Assembly (NCBI GenBank): GCA_963169135.1
Contig: CAUJEQ010000192.1
Location: 1-9,234 of the forward strand
DNA: 9,234 nt
Reading direction: 5' to 3'
Source of the DNA: Chloroflexota bacterium
Lineage (GTDB): Bacteria; Chloroflexota; Dehalococcoidia; Tepidiformales; Tepidiformaceae
The notes under the pieces were generated by a model. That model did not search any database. It was not told where the DNA came from and saw only the letters and a list, made by a program, of their open reading frames with translations. Below are positions 1 to 7,073 of the stretch, one piece after another. Position numbers and translations under genes: made by a program. How positions within the stretch are numbered: the stretch's first letter is position 1; each line of letters starts with the position of its first letter.

Positions 1-1532
1 CCGGGTGTCGCGAACCAGGTCTCGAAGATGTCTTTGTGGGCCGCCTGGGGCAGGTAGTGGAAGATGCCGCCGCCGTTGTTGTTGATAAGCACGACCGTCA
101 GGTCCAGCCCGTGGCGCCTGGCTGCCCACAGCCCGGTCAGGTCGTGGTAGAAGGAGAGATCGCCGATCACGAGGACGGTGGGCCCGCCCCCGGCAGCCGC
201 GACTCCCAGCGCCGTCGAGTTCACCCCATCGATGCCGTTGGCCCCGCGGTTCGCGATGAACCGCAGCGGCTTCGCGTCTGAGACCGTGAACGAATCCAGG
301 TCACGCACGGGCATGCTGTTGCCGGCCACGACCGTGGTTCCGGGGGCCAACGCTTCCTGCAGTTCGATGAACACCCGCCCCTCGAACAGCGGTCCTGGCT
401 CGAGAGCGGAGTGGCGCATGGCCGCGCCGGCGGCCTGGTCGCGGGTGTTCCAGCCGCTGAACCAGCCGGCTTCGGCATCGCCGTGTCGTCGGAGCGCAGT
501 GGCCAGCGCGGCGGCGCTGGCCGCCGGATCGCCGGGCAGCACCTGGTCTATCGCCACCGAGCCCACGCGCCACGAGCCCCACGGTTCGGAGAGGATGTGG
601 ACGGCCCCGGCATCATCGAGCAGCCCGTTCAGGGCCTTCGAGGTGGGCCTCCCGCCGAACCGCACGACCACATCCGGGACACAGGCATCCTGCCCCCGCT
701 TATCACGCAGCACGGCGTCATATGCCGCCATCACGTGCGACCTGTCGTGGGCGCCAACCCGAAGGCCGCTCAACGGGTCGGCCAGCAGCGGGGCGTCCAG
801 GGCGGCGGCGAGCGCGGCAATCGGTGCGGCTGCTTCTGCGGACACTTCTGGCCCGGCGACGATGAGCGGGCGGCGCGAGTCCCTGAGCACGCGCAGTGCG
901 GCCTCGATGTCGGCGTCGAGCGGCCCGGGTGTCCCGGCATCGATGGGGTGGATCGCCGGGGACGGCCGTTGTTGCCCCGCACCCGCGCCGATCAGCGGCT
1001 CGTCGAAAGGAAAGTTCAGGTGTACGGGCCCCGGGTACGGTCCGAGCGACTCGCGCACGGCCCGCAAAGCGACGGTCGCGAAGAACCCTGGTTCGAAGGC
1101 TGCGCCGTGGGGCGTCGGAAGGTCCTGGGCGAATCGTGTTGTGGTACCGAACATCCCTGCCTGCGGCATCGTCTGTTCTGCGCCCACGTCGCGCAGCCGC
1201 GGCGGCCGGTCGGTCGTGCAGACTATCAGCGGCACGCCCGAAAGGTGTGCCTCCGTGACGGCCGGGTAGTAGTTCGCCGCGGCCGTCCCCGACGTGCAGA
1301 CCAGCGCTACCGGCCGGCCCGTCGCCTTTGCCAGCCCCAGAGCGAAGAAGGCCGATGCACGTTCGTCCAGATGCAGCCAGGGGTGGATCGCCGGCTGCAT
1401 CGCGAACGCGATCGTCAGAGGAGTTGAGCGGGAACCCGGGGTGATGCAAACGTGTGCCACGCCGTGCGCGACAAGGCTATCGACAAACGCCGCTGACGCA
1501 GCCTCGACGGCCAGCGCTGCATCAGAGGCCAT
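1..1532 (-). CDS. menD: MenD, 2-succinyl-5-enolpyruvyl-6-hydroxy-3-cyclohexene-1-carboxylate synthase (C-terminus cut by window edge)
   Basis: Thiamine-diphosphate enzyme that joins isochorismate to the succinic semialdehyde unit from 2-oxoglutarate, the first committed step of menaquinone synthesis; cytoplasmic. The minus strand is open from an ATG at 1532 to the edge, 510 codons with no stop, and the last residues seen are ETWFATP. Seen in order: PGSRSTPL (residues 32-39), DER with the ThDP-activating glutamate (E57), TSGTAAAN (80-87), NRGANGIDG (428-436), then the ThDP/metal motif from GDLS (457-460) to NNNGGGIF (484-491). These are MenD hallmarks. Family proteins are about 550-580 residues, so roughly 50 are missing off the left side. 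The start lies inside the end of menF (11-base overlap) with GGGAGG (1539-1544) six bases upstream, which suggests translational coupling. Identification is very secure. Confidence 0.97.
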   Translation of the reverse strand, partial: MASDAALAVEAASAAFVDSLVAHGVAHVCITPGSRSTPLTIAFAMQPAIHPWLHLDERASAFFALGLAKATGRPVALVCTSGTAAANYYPAVTEAHLSGVPLIVCTTDRPPRLRDVGAEQTMPQAGMFGTTTRFAQDLPTPHGAAFEPGFFATVALRAVRESLGPYPGPVHLNFPFDEPLIGAGAGQQRPSPAIHPIDAGTPGPLDADIEAALRVLRDSRRPLIVAGPEVSAEAAAPIAALAAALDAPLLADPLSGLRVGAHDRSHVMAAYDAVLRDKRGQDACVPDVVVRFGGRPTSKALNGLLDDAGAVHILSEPWGSWRVGSVAIDQVLPGDPAASAAALATALRRHGDAEAGWFSGWNTRDQAAGAAMRHSALEPGPLFEGRVFIELQEALAPGTTVVAGNSMPVRDLDSFTVSDAKPLRFIANRGANGIDGVNSTALGVAAAGGGPTVLVIGDLSFYHDLTGLWAARRHGLDLTVVLINNNGGGIFHYLPQAAHKDIFETWFATP

Positions 1533-2901
1533 CGACGGCCTCCCGCAGCGGCCGGAATTTCGTTTCGGTTTCCGCGTACTCTCGTTTGGGGTCCGAGCCC
1601 TGCACGATGCCGGCGCCGGCGTAAAACCTCGCGGTGGAACCTCGAATCAGGCCGGACCGGAGCCCGACCGCAAATTCGCCGTCGCCATCCAGCCCAATGC
1701 GGCCAATCGGTCCCGCATACCACCCGCGGTCGATGCCTTCGAGTCTGTCGATGGCTGCGACCGCCTCCGCTCTCGGCGAACCTCCAACGGCCGGAGACGG
1801 GTGGAGCGCCGCAACCACCGTCAGCACGTCTTCGCTGTGGTGGAGCCGCCCGTTGATGGGCGTCCGAAGGTGCTGGATGTTCGCCACGCGGAGGATCTCC
1901 GGTTCGGCCGGGATTTCCAGTTCGCTGCAGAACGGTGCAAGGCCCTCCCGAAGCGCCTGGACCACGAATGCGTGTTCGCGCCGCTCTTTGGCGTCGCTCA
2001 GAAGCCGTGCGGCGAGCGCGTCGTCGCTCTCGGGGTCCCCGCCACGCGGCACGGAACCGGCGAGGGCGACCGTGCTGACGGTCCCGCCCCGGACGCGGCA
2101 GAGCAGTTCGGGCGTGGCACCAAGCCAGGCGCTGCCGGCCTGGGCGATCTTGAACACATAGCAGCCGCCGTAACGCGCCGCGAGGCGATCGAGCACGATC
2201 CCTTGATCGATGTCGGCGTCGCGTTGGACATCCGCAGTACGCGCCAGGACGACCTTCTCGTAGTGGCCGTCCGCGATTTCGCCGATGGCAGAGGAGACCA
2301 CGGCGCACCAGTCGGGGCCGGGAGATTCCGTCGGCCAGGAGGGCGGGACGATGTGCTCGGGAAGTGTTTCCGGCAGATCACCGGCGAGCTTCTGATCTAT
2401 CGCGGCCCGGCTCATCCCGGGTTCCAGGCGGAGCGTCACGCTTCCTTCCACGGTCTCGCCCGTGATGGCGAGCAACAGGCGCGGCAGCACGAACGCCCAG
2501 CCGCCGAAAGGGTCCCAGGCCGGGTCACGCATGCTACCCCCGGCAACGAAGCGCGCTCCGCCGAAAAAGGCCGGCCGGGCGCGCCCTCCTGCCGTATCCA
2601 ATCGGGGCAACGCGGTCGCTTCCCGCAAGACCCGGGCCGCCTCGTGCAGCGACGAGTCTCGGGGGCCGTGGAGCCGCATCTCCCGGTCGAATCCGGCCAA
2701 GACGGTCTCGCTGCCAGCCGGCCTCCAAATCACTGTCGCCGCCCGGAGCAGCCTGATTCGGTCCGGCGCCCCCGTTGCCTGGAATGCGCCATCAGGAACC
2801 GGAAGGGTGACAAGGGAAGGGGAAGCCAGCCCGGCTGCGATAGACGCGAACGTGCCGGCGAGTTGAGCGCGGACGGAGTCCAGTTGTGGTTCGTCGAGCA
2901 T
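1522..2901 (-). CDS. menF: Isochorismate synthase MenF
   Basis: Chorismate-binding enzyme of 459 residues that isomerises chorismate to isochorismate for menaquinone; cytoplasmic and Mg-dependent. The C-terminal half carries the family motifs: KVVLAR with the presumed general base K216, GATPE with the presumed general acid E265, AGSVPRG (281-287), EHAFVV (309-314), HLRTPI (344-349), LHPSPAVGG (366-374), DRGWYAGPIG (391-400) and GSDPKREYAET (435-445) with the metal-binding glutamates. The N-terminal 200 residues are variable, as usual in this family. An in-frame TGA directly precedes the ATG at 2901, so the start cannot lie further upstream; no strong Shine-Dalgarno is visible there. Salicylate or anthranilate synthase relatives share the fold, but the overlapping menD fixes the role as menaquinone. 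It is divergent from the DinB-like gene at 3012. Confidence 0.95.
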   Translation of the reverse strand: MLDEPQLDSVRAQLAGTFASIAAGLASPSLVTLPVPDGAFQATGAPDRIRLLRAATVIWRPAGSETVLAGFDREMRLHGPRDSSLHEAARVLREATALPRLDTAGGRARPAFFGGARFVAGGSMRDPAWDPFGGWAFVLPRLLLAITGETVEGSVTLRLEPGMSRAAIDQKLAGDLPETLPEHIVPPSWPTESPGPDWCAVVSSAIGEIADGHYEKVVLARTADVQRDADIDQGIVLDRLAARYGGCYVFKIAQAGSAWLGATPELLCRVRGGTVSTVALAGSVPRGGDPESDDALAARLLSDAKERREHAFVVQALREGLAPFCSELEIPAEPEILRVANIQHLRTPINGRLHHSEDVLTVVAALHPSPAVGGSPRAEAVAAIDRLEGIDRGWYAGPIGRIGLDGDGEFAVGLRSGLIRGSTARFYAGAGIVQGSDPKREYAETETKFRPLREAVDGL

Positions 2902-2982
2902 TCAGTGGATCAGGCTATCGCGCCTGTCCGCTACGGGCAGTACGGGGGCTCACCCCCGGCACCGGCTCTCGAACTCCCGGCG

Positions 2983-2988
2983 TATAGT
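2983..2988 (+). promoter_or_regulatory. Candidate -10 box (TATAGT) for the DinB-like gene
   Basis: TATAGT lies in the 110-base divergent gap between menF and the DinB-like gene. Transcription would begin near 2995 and leave a leader of about 17 bases that includes GGAGG at 3001-3005. No good -35 hexamer is seen 16-18 bases upstream, so this is a weak call resting on the -10 match and its position. Confidence 0.35.
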
Positions 2989-3011
2989 CCCGCTCGAAAT
3001 GGAGGTACACC

Positions 3012-3542
3012 GTGGATGCTATCGGCTTCATGAAACAGACCCTTGACTTCATCCATCGCGGCTTCAACGGCGCCCCCGAGGGGCTCTCGGATGAACAGCT
3101 GCATTTCGTCCCGGAAGGCCAGTCCCACTCAGTTGCCTGGTGCATGTGGCACGCGGCCCGGATCGAGGACCTGTTCTTCCAACAGATCTTCCAGGGGAAG
3201 CCCGCTGAGTGGGACACCGGTGGCTGGGCCGCGAAGACCGGCCTCCCGGAGAAGGGCTTCGGGACGGGCCAGTCAACCGAGGACGCGGCCTCGCTGCGAA
3301 TTGCGTCCCTCGACCAGTTCCGCGGCTACCAGGCGCGCGTGGCCGAACTCTCCGCTGCGTTCCTTGACTCAGCCTCGGAGAAGGATCTTGAGCGGGAAGT
3401 GAAGCTTGGAGAGCGCACGGAGAAACTGGGCGAATCGATCAACCTGCACCTGGTGATCCACCTCAACGGGCACCGTGGCGAGGTGAACCTGCTGCGGGGG
3501 ATGATGGGCCTCGATCCGGTGCTGCTGAACCAGGGCGGGTAG
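3012..3542 (+). CDS. DinB/YfiT-like metal-binding four-helix protein
   Basis: A 176-residue soluble protein starting at GTG, with GGAGG (3001-3005) six bases upstream. The pattern is that of the DinB-like superfamily (DinB_2/DUF664 type): a conserved W-H in the second helix (WHAARIED, H47) and an HxxxH in a late helix (HLNGHRGEVN, H150 and H154). These three histidines normally form the metal site. The N-terminal helix (FMKQTLDFIHRGF) and length are normal for the family. Members include damage-inducible proteins and thiol-dependent transferases (bacillithiol or mycothiol users), but the substrate cannot be read from sequence and no LexA-type box is visible upstream. It is probably a stand-alone gene: the next gene, ktrB, begins 149 bases later across an inverted repeat. 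The fold assignment is good; the function is unknown. Confidence 0.82.
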   Translation: MDAIGFMKQTLDFIHRGFNGAPEGLSDEQLHFVPEGQSHSVAWCMWHAARIEDLFFQQIFQGKPAEWDTGGWAAKTGLPEKGFGTGQSTEDAASLRIASLDQFRGYQARVAELSAAFLDSASEKDLEREVKLGERTEKLGESINLHLVIHLNGHRGEVNLLRGMMGLDPVLLNQGG

Positions 3543-3558
3543 CGGCGTGCAGTAGTGC

Positions 3559-3631
3559 CTGAGCGCGGCGTCGCGTAGGTTATCGCACGGTCGGCGTGGG
3601 CCCGGCGGACTGGTCCCTGGTCCGCGCTCAG
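3559..3631. repeat. 10-base inverted repeat in the dinB-like/ktrB gap
   Basis: CTGAGCGCGG at 3559-3568 is exactly complementary to CCGCGCTCAG at 3622-3631, with 53 bases between. The interior is GC-rich and could fold further (a GGAC...GTCC pair near 3607-3622). It lies 17 bases after the DinB-like stop and ends 59 bases before ktrB, so it could be a terminator or a leader structure for ktrB. No T-tract follows, so a standard intrinsic terminator is not supported. Confidence 0.4.
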
Positions 3632-3690
3632 CCGCGCGAAGGCGGCGAGCGACTACGGAAGGTTGCGGTTGTGGCCGTTGGAGTCGGTCC

Positions 3691-5079
3691 TTGAGCACTC
3701 GTGAACGGCCCGCTGCCAGCGGGGTGCATGTTGCGCGGATGGCTGCTCGCCGCCGTCTGCACGGCCCCGGAAGCGGCATCTCCCAGATCATCGGGGGTTT
3801 CGGAATCGTCCTGACGGCCGGATTCCTGCTCCTCATGCTCCCGGTCGCTTCCGAATCTGGCGAATGGGCTCACCCGAAAGACGCGCTCTTTACGGCGGTG
3901 TCGGCGATTTGTGTGACGGGGCTCGTGGTGCACGATACCCAGGCGCACTGGAGCGCCTTCGGCGAAGGCGTGATCCTGTTGCTCATCCAGGTTGGCGGAC
4001 TTGGCTACATGCTTGGCACCACAGTCGTGCTCTGGGCGTTCGGCCGCCAGCTCGGCCTTCGTGACCGGAACATGCTTCGGCAGTACTACGGCGCCCCGAG
4101 CATGAAGGAGACGCTCTCGTTTGCCCGAGGCGTCGGGCTCTTCACGCTCATGTTCGAATCTGCCGGCGCGGTCATCCTGGCGGGGGCGTTCCTGGCCGAC
4201 GGCCATGATCCCGCGGAGGCGCTCTGGTGGGGTGTCTTCCACGCCGTTTCCGGGTTCAACAACGCAGGCTTCAACGTGACCGGAGCGGACATGGTCCCGT
4301 TCGCGGGCAACCCGGTCATCCTCCTGACACTAACCGGTCTGATCGTCGCGGGTGGCCTTGGATTCCTCCCTCTGGCGACGCTGAAGGACCGGCGATCTTT
4401 TCGGCGGCTTCCCCTCGATTCGAAGCTCATTTTCGCGACCTCGGGCGTGTTGCTGGTGGCGGGGACGCTCTTCGTCAGTGTGTTCGAGTGGCGCAACGAC
4501 GGCACGCTGGGCGGGATGCCGGCCGAGGACCGTCCGGCTGTCGCCCTGTTCCACAGTGCCAACGCCCGCACGGCCGGGTTCAGCGCACTCGATGTCGGGG
4601 CGCTTCACGATGAGTCCAAGGTCTCGACGATTGGCTTGATGTTCGTGGGTGGCGCGGCCGGTTCCACCGCCGGCGGGCTCAAGGTCGGCGTTTTTGCCAT
4701 GCTTCTCGCCGTGATGTTGACCACCCTGAGGGGGCGCGAAGAAGTCAGCGTGTTCCGCCGGCAGATACCCACGGCCAATATCCAGCAGGCGATTACGTTG
4801 GCGCTGTACTTCGTCGCGCTCGTGTTCGCCTTTTCGCTTGCACTGACGCTTACCTCCAACCAGACGTTCATCAACACGATGTTCGAGGCGATGTCGGCCC
4901 TGGGGACAGTTGGCTTTAGTGCGGCGGGCACGCCCGTGTTTGGGACGGGTGGGCACATTGTCCTGATCGTCGCCATGCTGTTCGGCCGCTTCAGCCCGCT
5001 GATGCTGGTGCTGTACATGTCCCAGCCGCGCCGCAAGCTTATCTACCACCACCCGGCCGACAGCGTGAGGCTCGGGTAG
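3691..5079 (+). CDS. ktrB: Potassium-transporting subunit KtrB (TrkH/KtrB family)
   Basis: Integral membrane channel subunit for potassium uptake, 462 residues, close to the roughly 445 usual for KtrB and shorter than Proteobacterial TrkH. It has four repeated M1-P-M2 units. The four selectivity-filter turns are visible as VTGL (G77), NAGF (G193), TAGF (G296) and TVGF (G408), and the gate-loop motif GGAAGSTAGGLK spans about 320-331. The arginine of the last helix is in FGRFSPL (431-437). The N-terminus before the first helix (about residue 30) is basic. The start used is TTG at 3691, with GGAG at 3680-3683 seven bases upstream; the ATG at 3739 (residue 17) would also leave all membrane segments intact. 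The regulatory partner ktrA follows 137 bases downstream on the same strand. Confidence 0.93.
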   Translation: MSTRERPAASGVHVARMAARRRLHGPGSGISQIIGGFGIVLTAGFLLLMLPVASESGEWAHPKDALFTAVSAICVTGLVVHDTQAHWSAFGEGVILLLIQVGGLGYMLGTTVVLWAFGRQLGLRDRNMLRQYYGAPSMKETLSFARGVGLFTLMFESAGAVILAGAFLADGHDPAEALWWGVFHAVSGFNNAGFNVTGADMVPFAGNPVILLTLTGLIVAGGLGFLPLATLKDRRSFRRLPLDSKLIFATSGVLLVAGTLFVSVFEWRNDGTLGGMPAEDRPAVALFHSANARTAGFSALDVGALHDESKVSTIGLMFVGGAAGSTAGGLKVGVFAMLLAVMLTTLRGREEVSVFRRQIPTANIQQAITLALYFVALVFAFSLALTLTSNQTFINTMFEAMSALGTVGFSAAGTPVFGTGGHIVLIVAMLFGRFSPLMLVLYMSQPRRKLIYHHPADSVRLG

Positions 5080-5216
5080 ATGCCCGCCGCGAAGGCGTCA
5101 CGGTGGATAACGGCAGCGGCATCGCCCCGGCTCGCACTGCGCCCCGGGGCTGCGTATCCTCTCCGTGGCGGGGGCGCACCGGCCACCCTGCACAGCACAC
5201 GAGGCCGAGGTCGCAC

Positions 5217-5864
5217 GTGAAAGTCGCCATCCTGGGGCTTGGCCGATTCGGCTCCCAACTTGTTGAGGAACTCGTCGGTATGGGCGTGGAGGTTCTTGCC
5301 GTCGACGCCGACGGCGCGCGGGTCAACTATCTTGCCGAAGTAGCCACCCTGGCCGCTGCCGGTGACCTCACCGATTTCGAGTTCCTCTCCTCGCTCGCGC
5401 TGGAGACGTACGACTCAGTTGCCGTGGCCATCGGCAGCGATGTCGCCACGAGTGTGCTGCTCACGCTGACACTGAAGCGCCGGCTCGAGCTCCCCCACGT
5501 TGTTGCGAAAGCCAGCACAAATGACCACGCCGAAGCTCTCCGTCTGACCGGCGCCGACATCGTAGTGAACCCGGAGCAGGAGGCCGCCATCCGGCTTGCG
5601 CATACCCTTGGCCCATCGAGCCACCTCGGCGAGTATCTCTCGCTCGGACCGACCTTCGGCTGCGCCAAGCTCGAGGCGCCCGCCTCCGCGCATGGCAAGC
5701 ACCTCGGGACGCTTGATGCATTCACTCGTCATAACGTCGTCCTCCTGGCCCTCATCCGGGATGATGTTGTGACCTTCAGGCCCGACCGCGAAGTGGTCGT
5801 TGAACCCGGTGACGTCTGGCTCATTGCGGGCGACGACCAACAGCTGCGCAAGGCCGGCAGCTAA
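5217..5864 (+). CDS. ktrA: Potassium uptake regulatory subunit KtrA (RCK/TrkA-N plus TrkA-C)
   Basis: Cytoplasmic ring-forming subunit that binds nucleotide and gates KtrB; 215 residues against about 220 in known KtrA. The N-terminal Rossmann fold has GLGRFG (7-12, the GxGxxG nucleotide loop) and an acidic residue after the second strand (VDAD, D30/D32) that would contact the ribose. The second half (about 135-215) looks like a TrkA-C domain, ending in EPGDVWLIAGDD. The GTG at 5217 is chosen because GAGG at 5207-5210 lies six bases upstream and the Rossmann strand KVAILGLG begins at once. A longer frame back to 5103 would add 38 residues with no homology-like character. TrkA-C domains bind cyclic di-AMP in some bacteria, but nothing here shows this directly. 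The gene ends in a four-base overlap with the convergent ASCH gene. Confidence 0.94.
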   Translation: MKVAILGLGRFGSQLVEELVGMGVEVLAVDADGARVNYLAEVATLAAAGDLTDFEFLSSLALETYDSVAVAIGSDVATSVLLTLTLKRRLELPHVVAKASTNDHAEALRLTGADIVVNPEQEAAIRLAHTLGPSSHLGEYLSLGPTFGCAKLEAPASAHGKHLGTLDAFTRHNVVLLALIRDDVVTFRPDREVVVEPGDVWLIAGDDQQLRKAGS

Positions 5865-6463
5865 CCTCGTCTGGTCGGCACGGAGTTGAACCAGGCCATG
5901 AACGCCTCGCCCCTTGGGGAGAGCCGGTACCCGGTCTCGAGGCTGATGGTCAGCCCGAACGCCTTCAACTTCCTCACATCCAGTTTGAATGCGCGCGTAT
6001 CCCGGCCGAGCATCTGCGCGAGGTCGCCTGCGCGGCGACCGGGATGGTTGGCAACGAGCCGGAGCGCAGCGTGGGTCCATGGACCAGCAGAACTCGCACG
6101 GTCCCACCGGGCCAGCCGTTCGCGAATCTGGTCGATGTCATCCGCGGTGAGGGCGTCCGCCGAGGCCAGTTCGTCCCGCGGGTCCGGCTCGTCGAGACGG
6201 CGGAACGAAACGCGATAGACTGACAGCGCCAGATCGCCATTCAGGTCGGCAGCCACGCCACTGGCAGTCTCATAGCCCGCCAGCTTCGCCTCGGCCTCGG
6301 AAATGGTCTCGGCCTCGACCATCGCCACCGAGTCGACCGCAATCATCCCCGCTGGCGTCCGGTACACGTGCCCCGCGACCGCCTGGGGCCGCTTCCAGCG
6401 GCGGAACGTCAATGTCACAGAGCCGTCCGCGATGCCGGGCCAGAATCTCGACTTGAAGAGCAT
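5861..6463 (-). CDS. ASCH-domain (PUA-like) protein with C-terminal winged-helix-like region
   Basis: A 200-residue soluble protein. The N-terminal half (about 1-90) resembles the ASCH domain, a PUA-like beta barrel: it opens LFKSRFWPGIADGSVTLTFR, with a conserved basic stretch RRWKRPQ (21-27), continues through a short beta segment AVDSVAMVE (42-50), and closes with VYRVSFRRL (82-90). ASCH domains are generally linked to RNA binding or RNA modification. The C-terminal part (about 128-190: WTHAALRLVANHPGRRAGDLAQ ... YRLSPRGEAFMAW) looks like a winged helix with a terminal wing strand. The ATG at 6463 is preferred: homology-like sequence begins there and a TACAAT box sits seven bases upstream, with no Shine-Dalgarno. 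A longer frame to 6721 would overlap the upstream gene. The cellular role is unknown. It converges on ktrA. Confidence 0.75.
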   Translation of the reverse strand: MLFKSRFWPGIADGSVTLTFRRWKRPQAVAGHVYRTPAGMIAVDSVAMVEAETISEAEAKLAGYETASGVAADLNGDLALSVYRVSFRRLDEPDPRDELASADALTADDIDQIRERLARWDRASSAGPWTHAALRLVANHPGRRAGDLAQMLGRDTRAFKLDVRKLKAFGLTISLETGYRLSPRGEAFMAWFNSVPTRRG

Positions 6464-6470
6464 GCGGGAG

Positions 6471-6476
6471 ATTGTA
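6471..6476 (-). promoter_or_regulatory. -10 box (TACAAT) giving a leaderless ASCH-gene transcript
   Basis: On the minus strand TACAAT is followed by CTCCCGC and then the ATG at 6463. A start site six to eight bases after the box would fall on or next to the A of ATG, which is the leaderless arrangement known from several high-GC phyla. Consistent with this, no Shine-Dalgarno is present. The best -35 (TTGCGC, 6491-6496) sits only 14 bases upstream of the box, so it is doubtful. Confidence 0.5.
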
Positions 6477-6503
6477 GGACGTATCGCGCCGCGCAACGTT
6501 TGC

Positions 6504-7022
6504 TCAGGCCGGGACCACGCGGAACATCGGGTACCGGTCGGCCACGGCCGCAAACTCGCTCTCTGGCGAGTCGACCGCGACGGGGATGAATGGCCTTGCG
6601 CCGGGTGCGAGCCGTACGTACTCACGCAGCACCGGTGCGCGTTCGGGCCCGAGCACCTCGACCAGCCGCACCGCCTCGCGGCGCCCGTGACGCAGCCAGG
6701 CCCGGCCGCCCGCGCGTGCATTCACTACCCACGAAGCCCCACTGCCGAGCATCGATACCAGGTAACGCTCGCCATCAACCTTGGCGACCACCACTGGCAG
6801 CGATCGCAATTTCCCGGACTTGCGGCCGCGCAGTTCGAGCACGACCTGCCGGGCCGGGGGCAGGCCCGTCCCGGACCACCACACCATGAATCGCGTGGTC
6901 GCTCTGCCCAGCCGAGTCGGCCCCGAGTCCCCGTAGAATGCCGACCTCGGCATTTTCACCCACACCACCAGCAAGGCCACCAGGAGGGCCCCCACGACGG
7001 CAATCCGCTTAGCGAGTTTCAC
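6504..7022 (-). CDS. Membrane-anchored nitroreductase/deazaflavin-dependent oxidoreductase family protein (DUF385, Ddn-like)
   Basis: A 172-residue protein of the split-barrel DUF385 family, whose characterised members (Ddn, FGD-linked nitroreductases) use reduced F420. The family signature is visible: VLELRGRKSGKLRSLPVVV (61-79), where GRKSGKLR is the conserved cofactor/phosphate region, then RYLVSMLGSGASWVVNARAG (86-105) with the conserved W and N. One N-terminal hydrophobic helix (about 8-23, AVVGALLVALLVVWV) after MKLAKR suggests a membrane anchor. Start: GTG at 7022, with GGGAGGA (complement 7031-7037) about eight bases upstream. It follows the beta-lactamase-like gene by 51 bases on the same strand and is probably cotranscribed. 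F420 versus other flavin use, and the substrate, cannot be decided from sequence. Confidence 0.85.
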   Translation of the reverse strand: MKLAKRIAVVGALLVALLVVWVKMPRSAFYGDSGPTRLGRATTRFMVWWSGTGLPPARQVVLELRGRKSGKLRSLPVVVAKVDGERYLVSMLGSGASWVVNARAGGRAWLRHGRREAVRLVEVLGPERAPVLREYVRLAPGARPFIPVAVDSPESEFAAVADRYPMFRVVPA

Positions 7023-7073
7023 GGCTTTCGTCCTCCCGCGGCCCCGGCCGGACCGCCTGCATGGCCATGCTAC

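Noticed and set aside
178..1427. Plus-strand frames opposite menD
   Set aside because: Antisense shadows of menD, whose own frame is open through the window edge with conserved ThDP motifs.
1294..3033. Long open plus-strand frame (579 codons) opposite menF and the menD start
   Set aside because: High-GC codon bias keeps antisense frames open. The minus strand here carries unmistakable MenF and MenD motifs, and the antisense product is a low-complexity Arg/Ala/Gly-rich sequence.
3543..3690. Cyclic di-AMP (ydaO-type) riboswitch before ktrB
   Set aside because: The gap is short for this class, and I could not find its conserved core sequence; only a simple inverted repeat is visible.
3628..5052. 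Minus-strand frames opposite ktrB
   Set aside because: Translations are charged, low-complexity sequences, while the plus strand encodes all four filter turns of a TrkH-family channel.
5103..5216. N-terminal extension of KtrA
   Set aside because: The extra 38 residues lack Rossmann character, and a good GAGG site sits before the GTG at 5217.
6464..6721. N-terminal extension of the ASCH protein
   Set aside because: It would overlap the deazaflavin-type gene in another frame and places 86 non-domain residues before the first ASCH strand.
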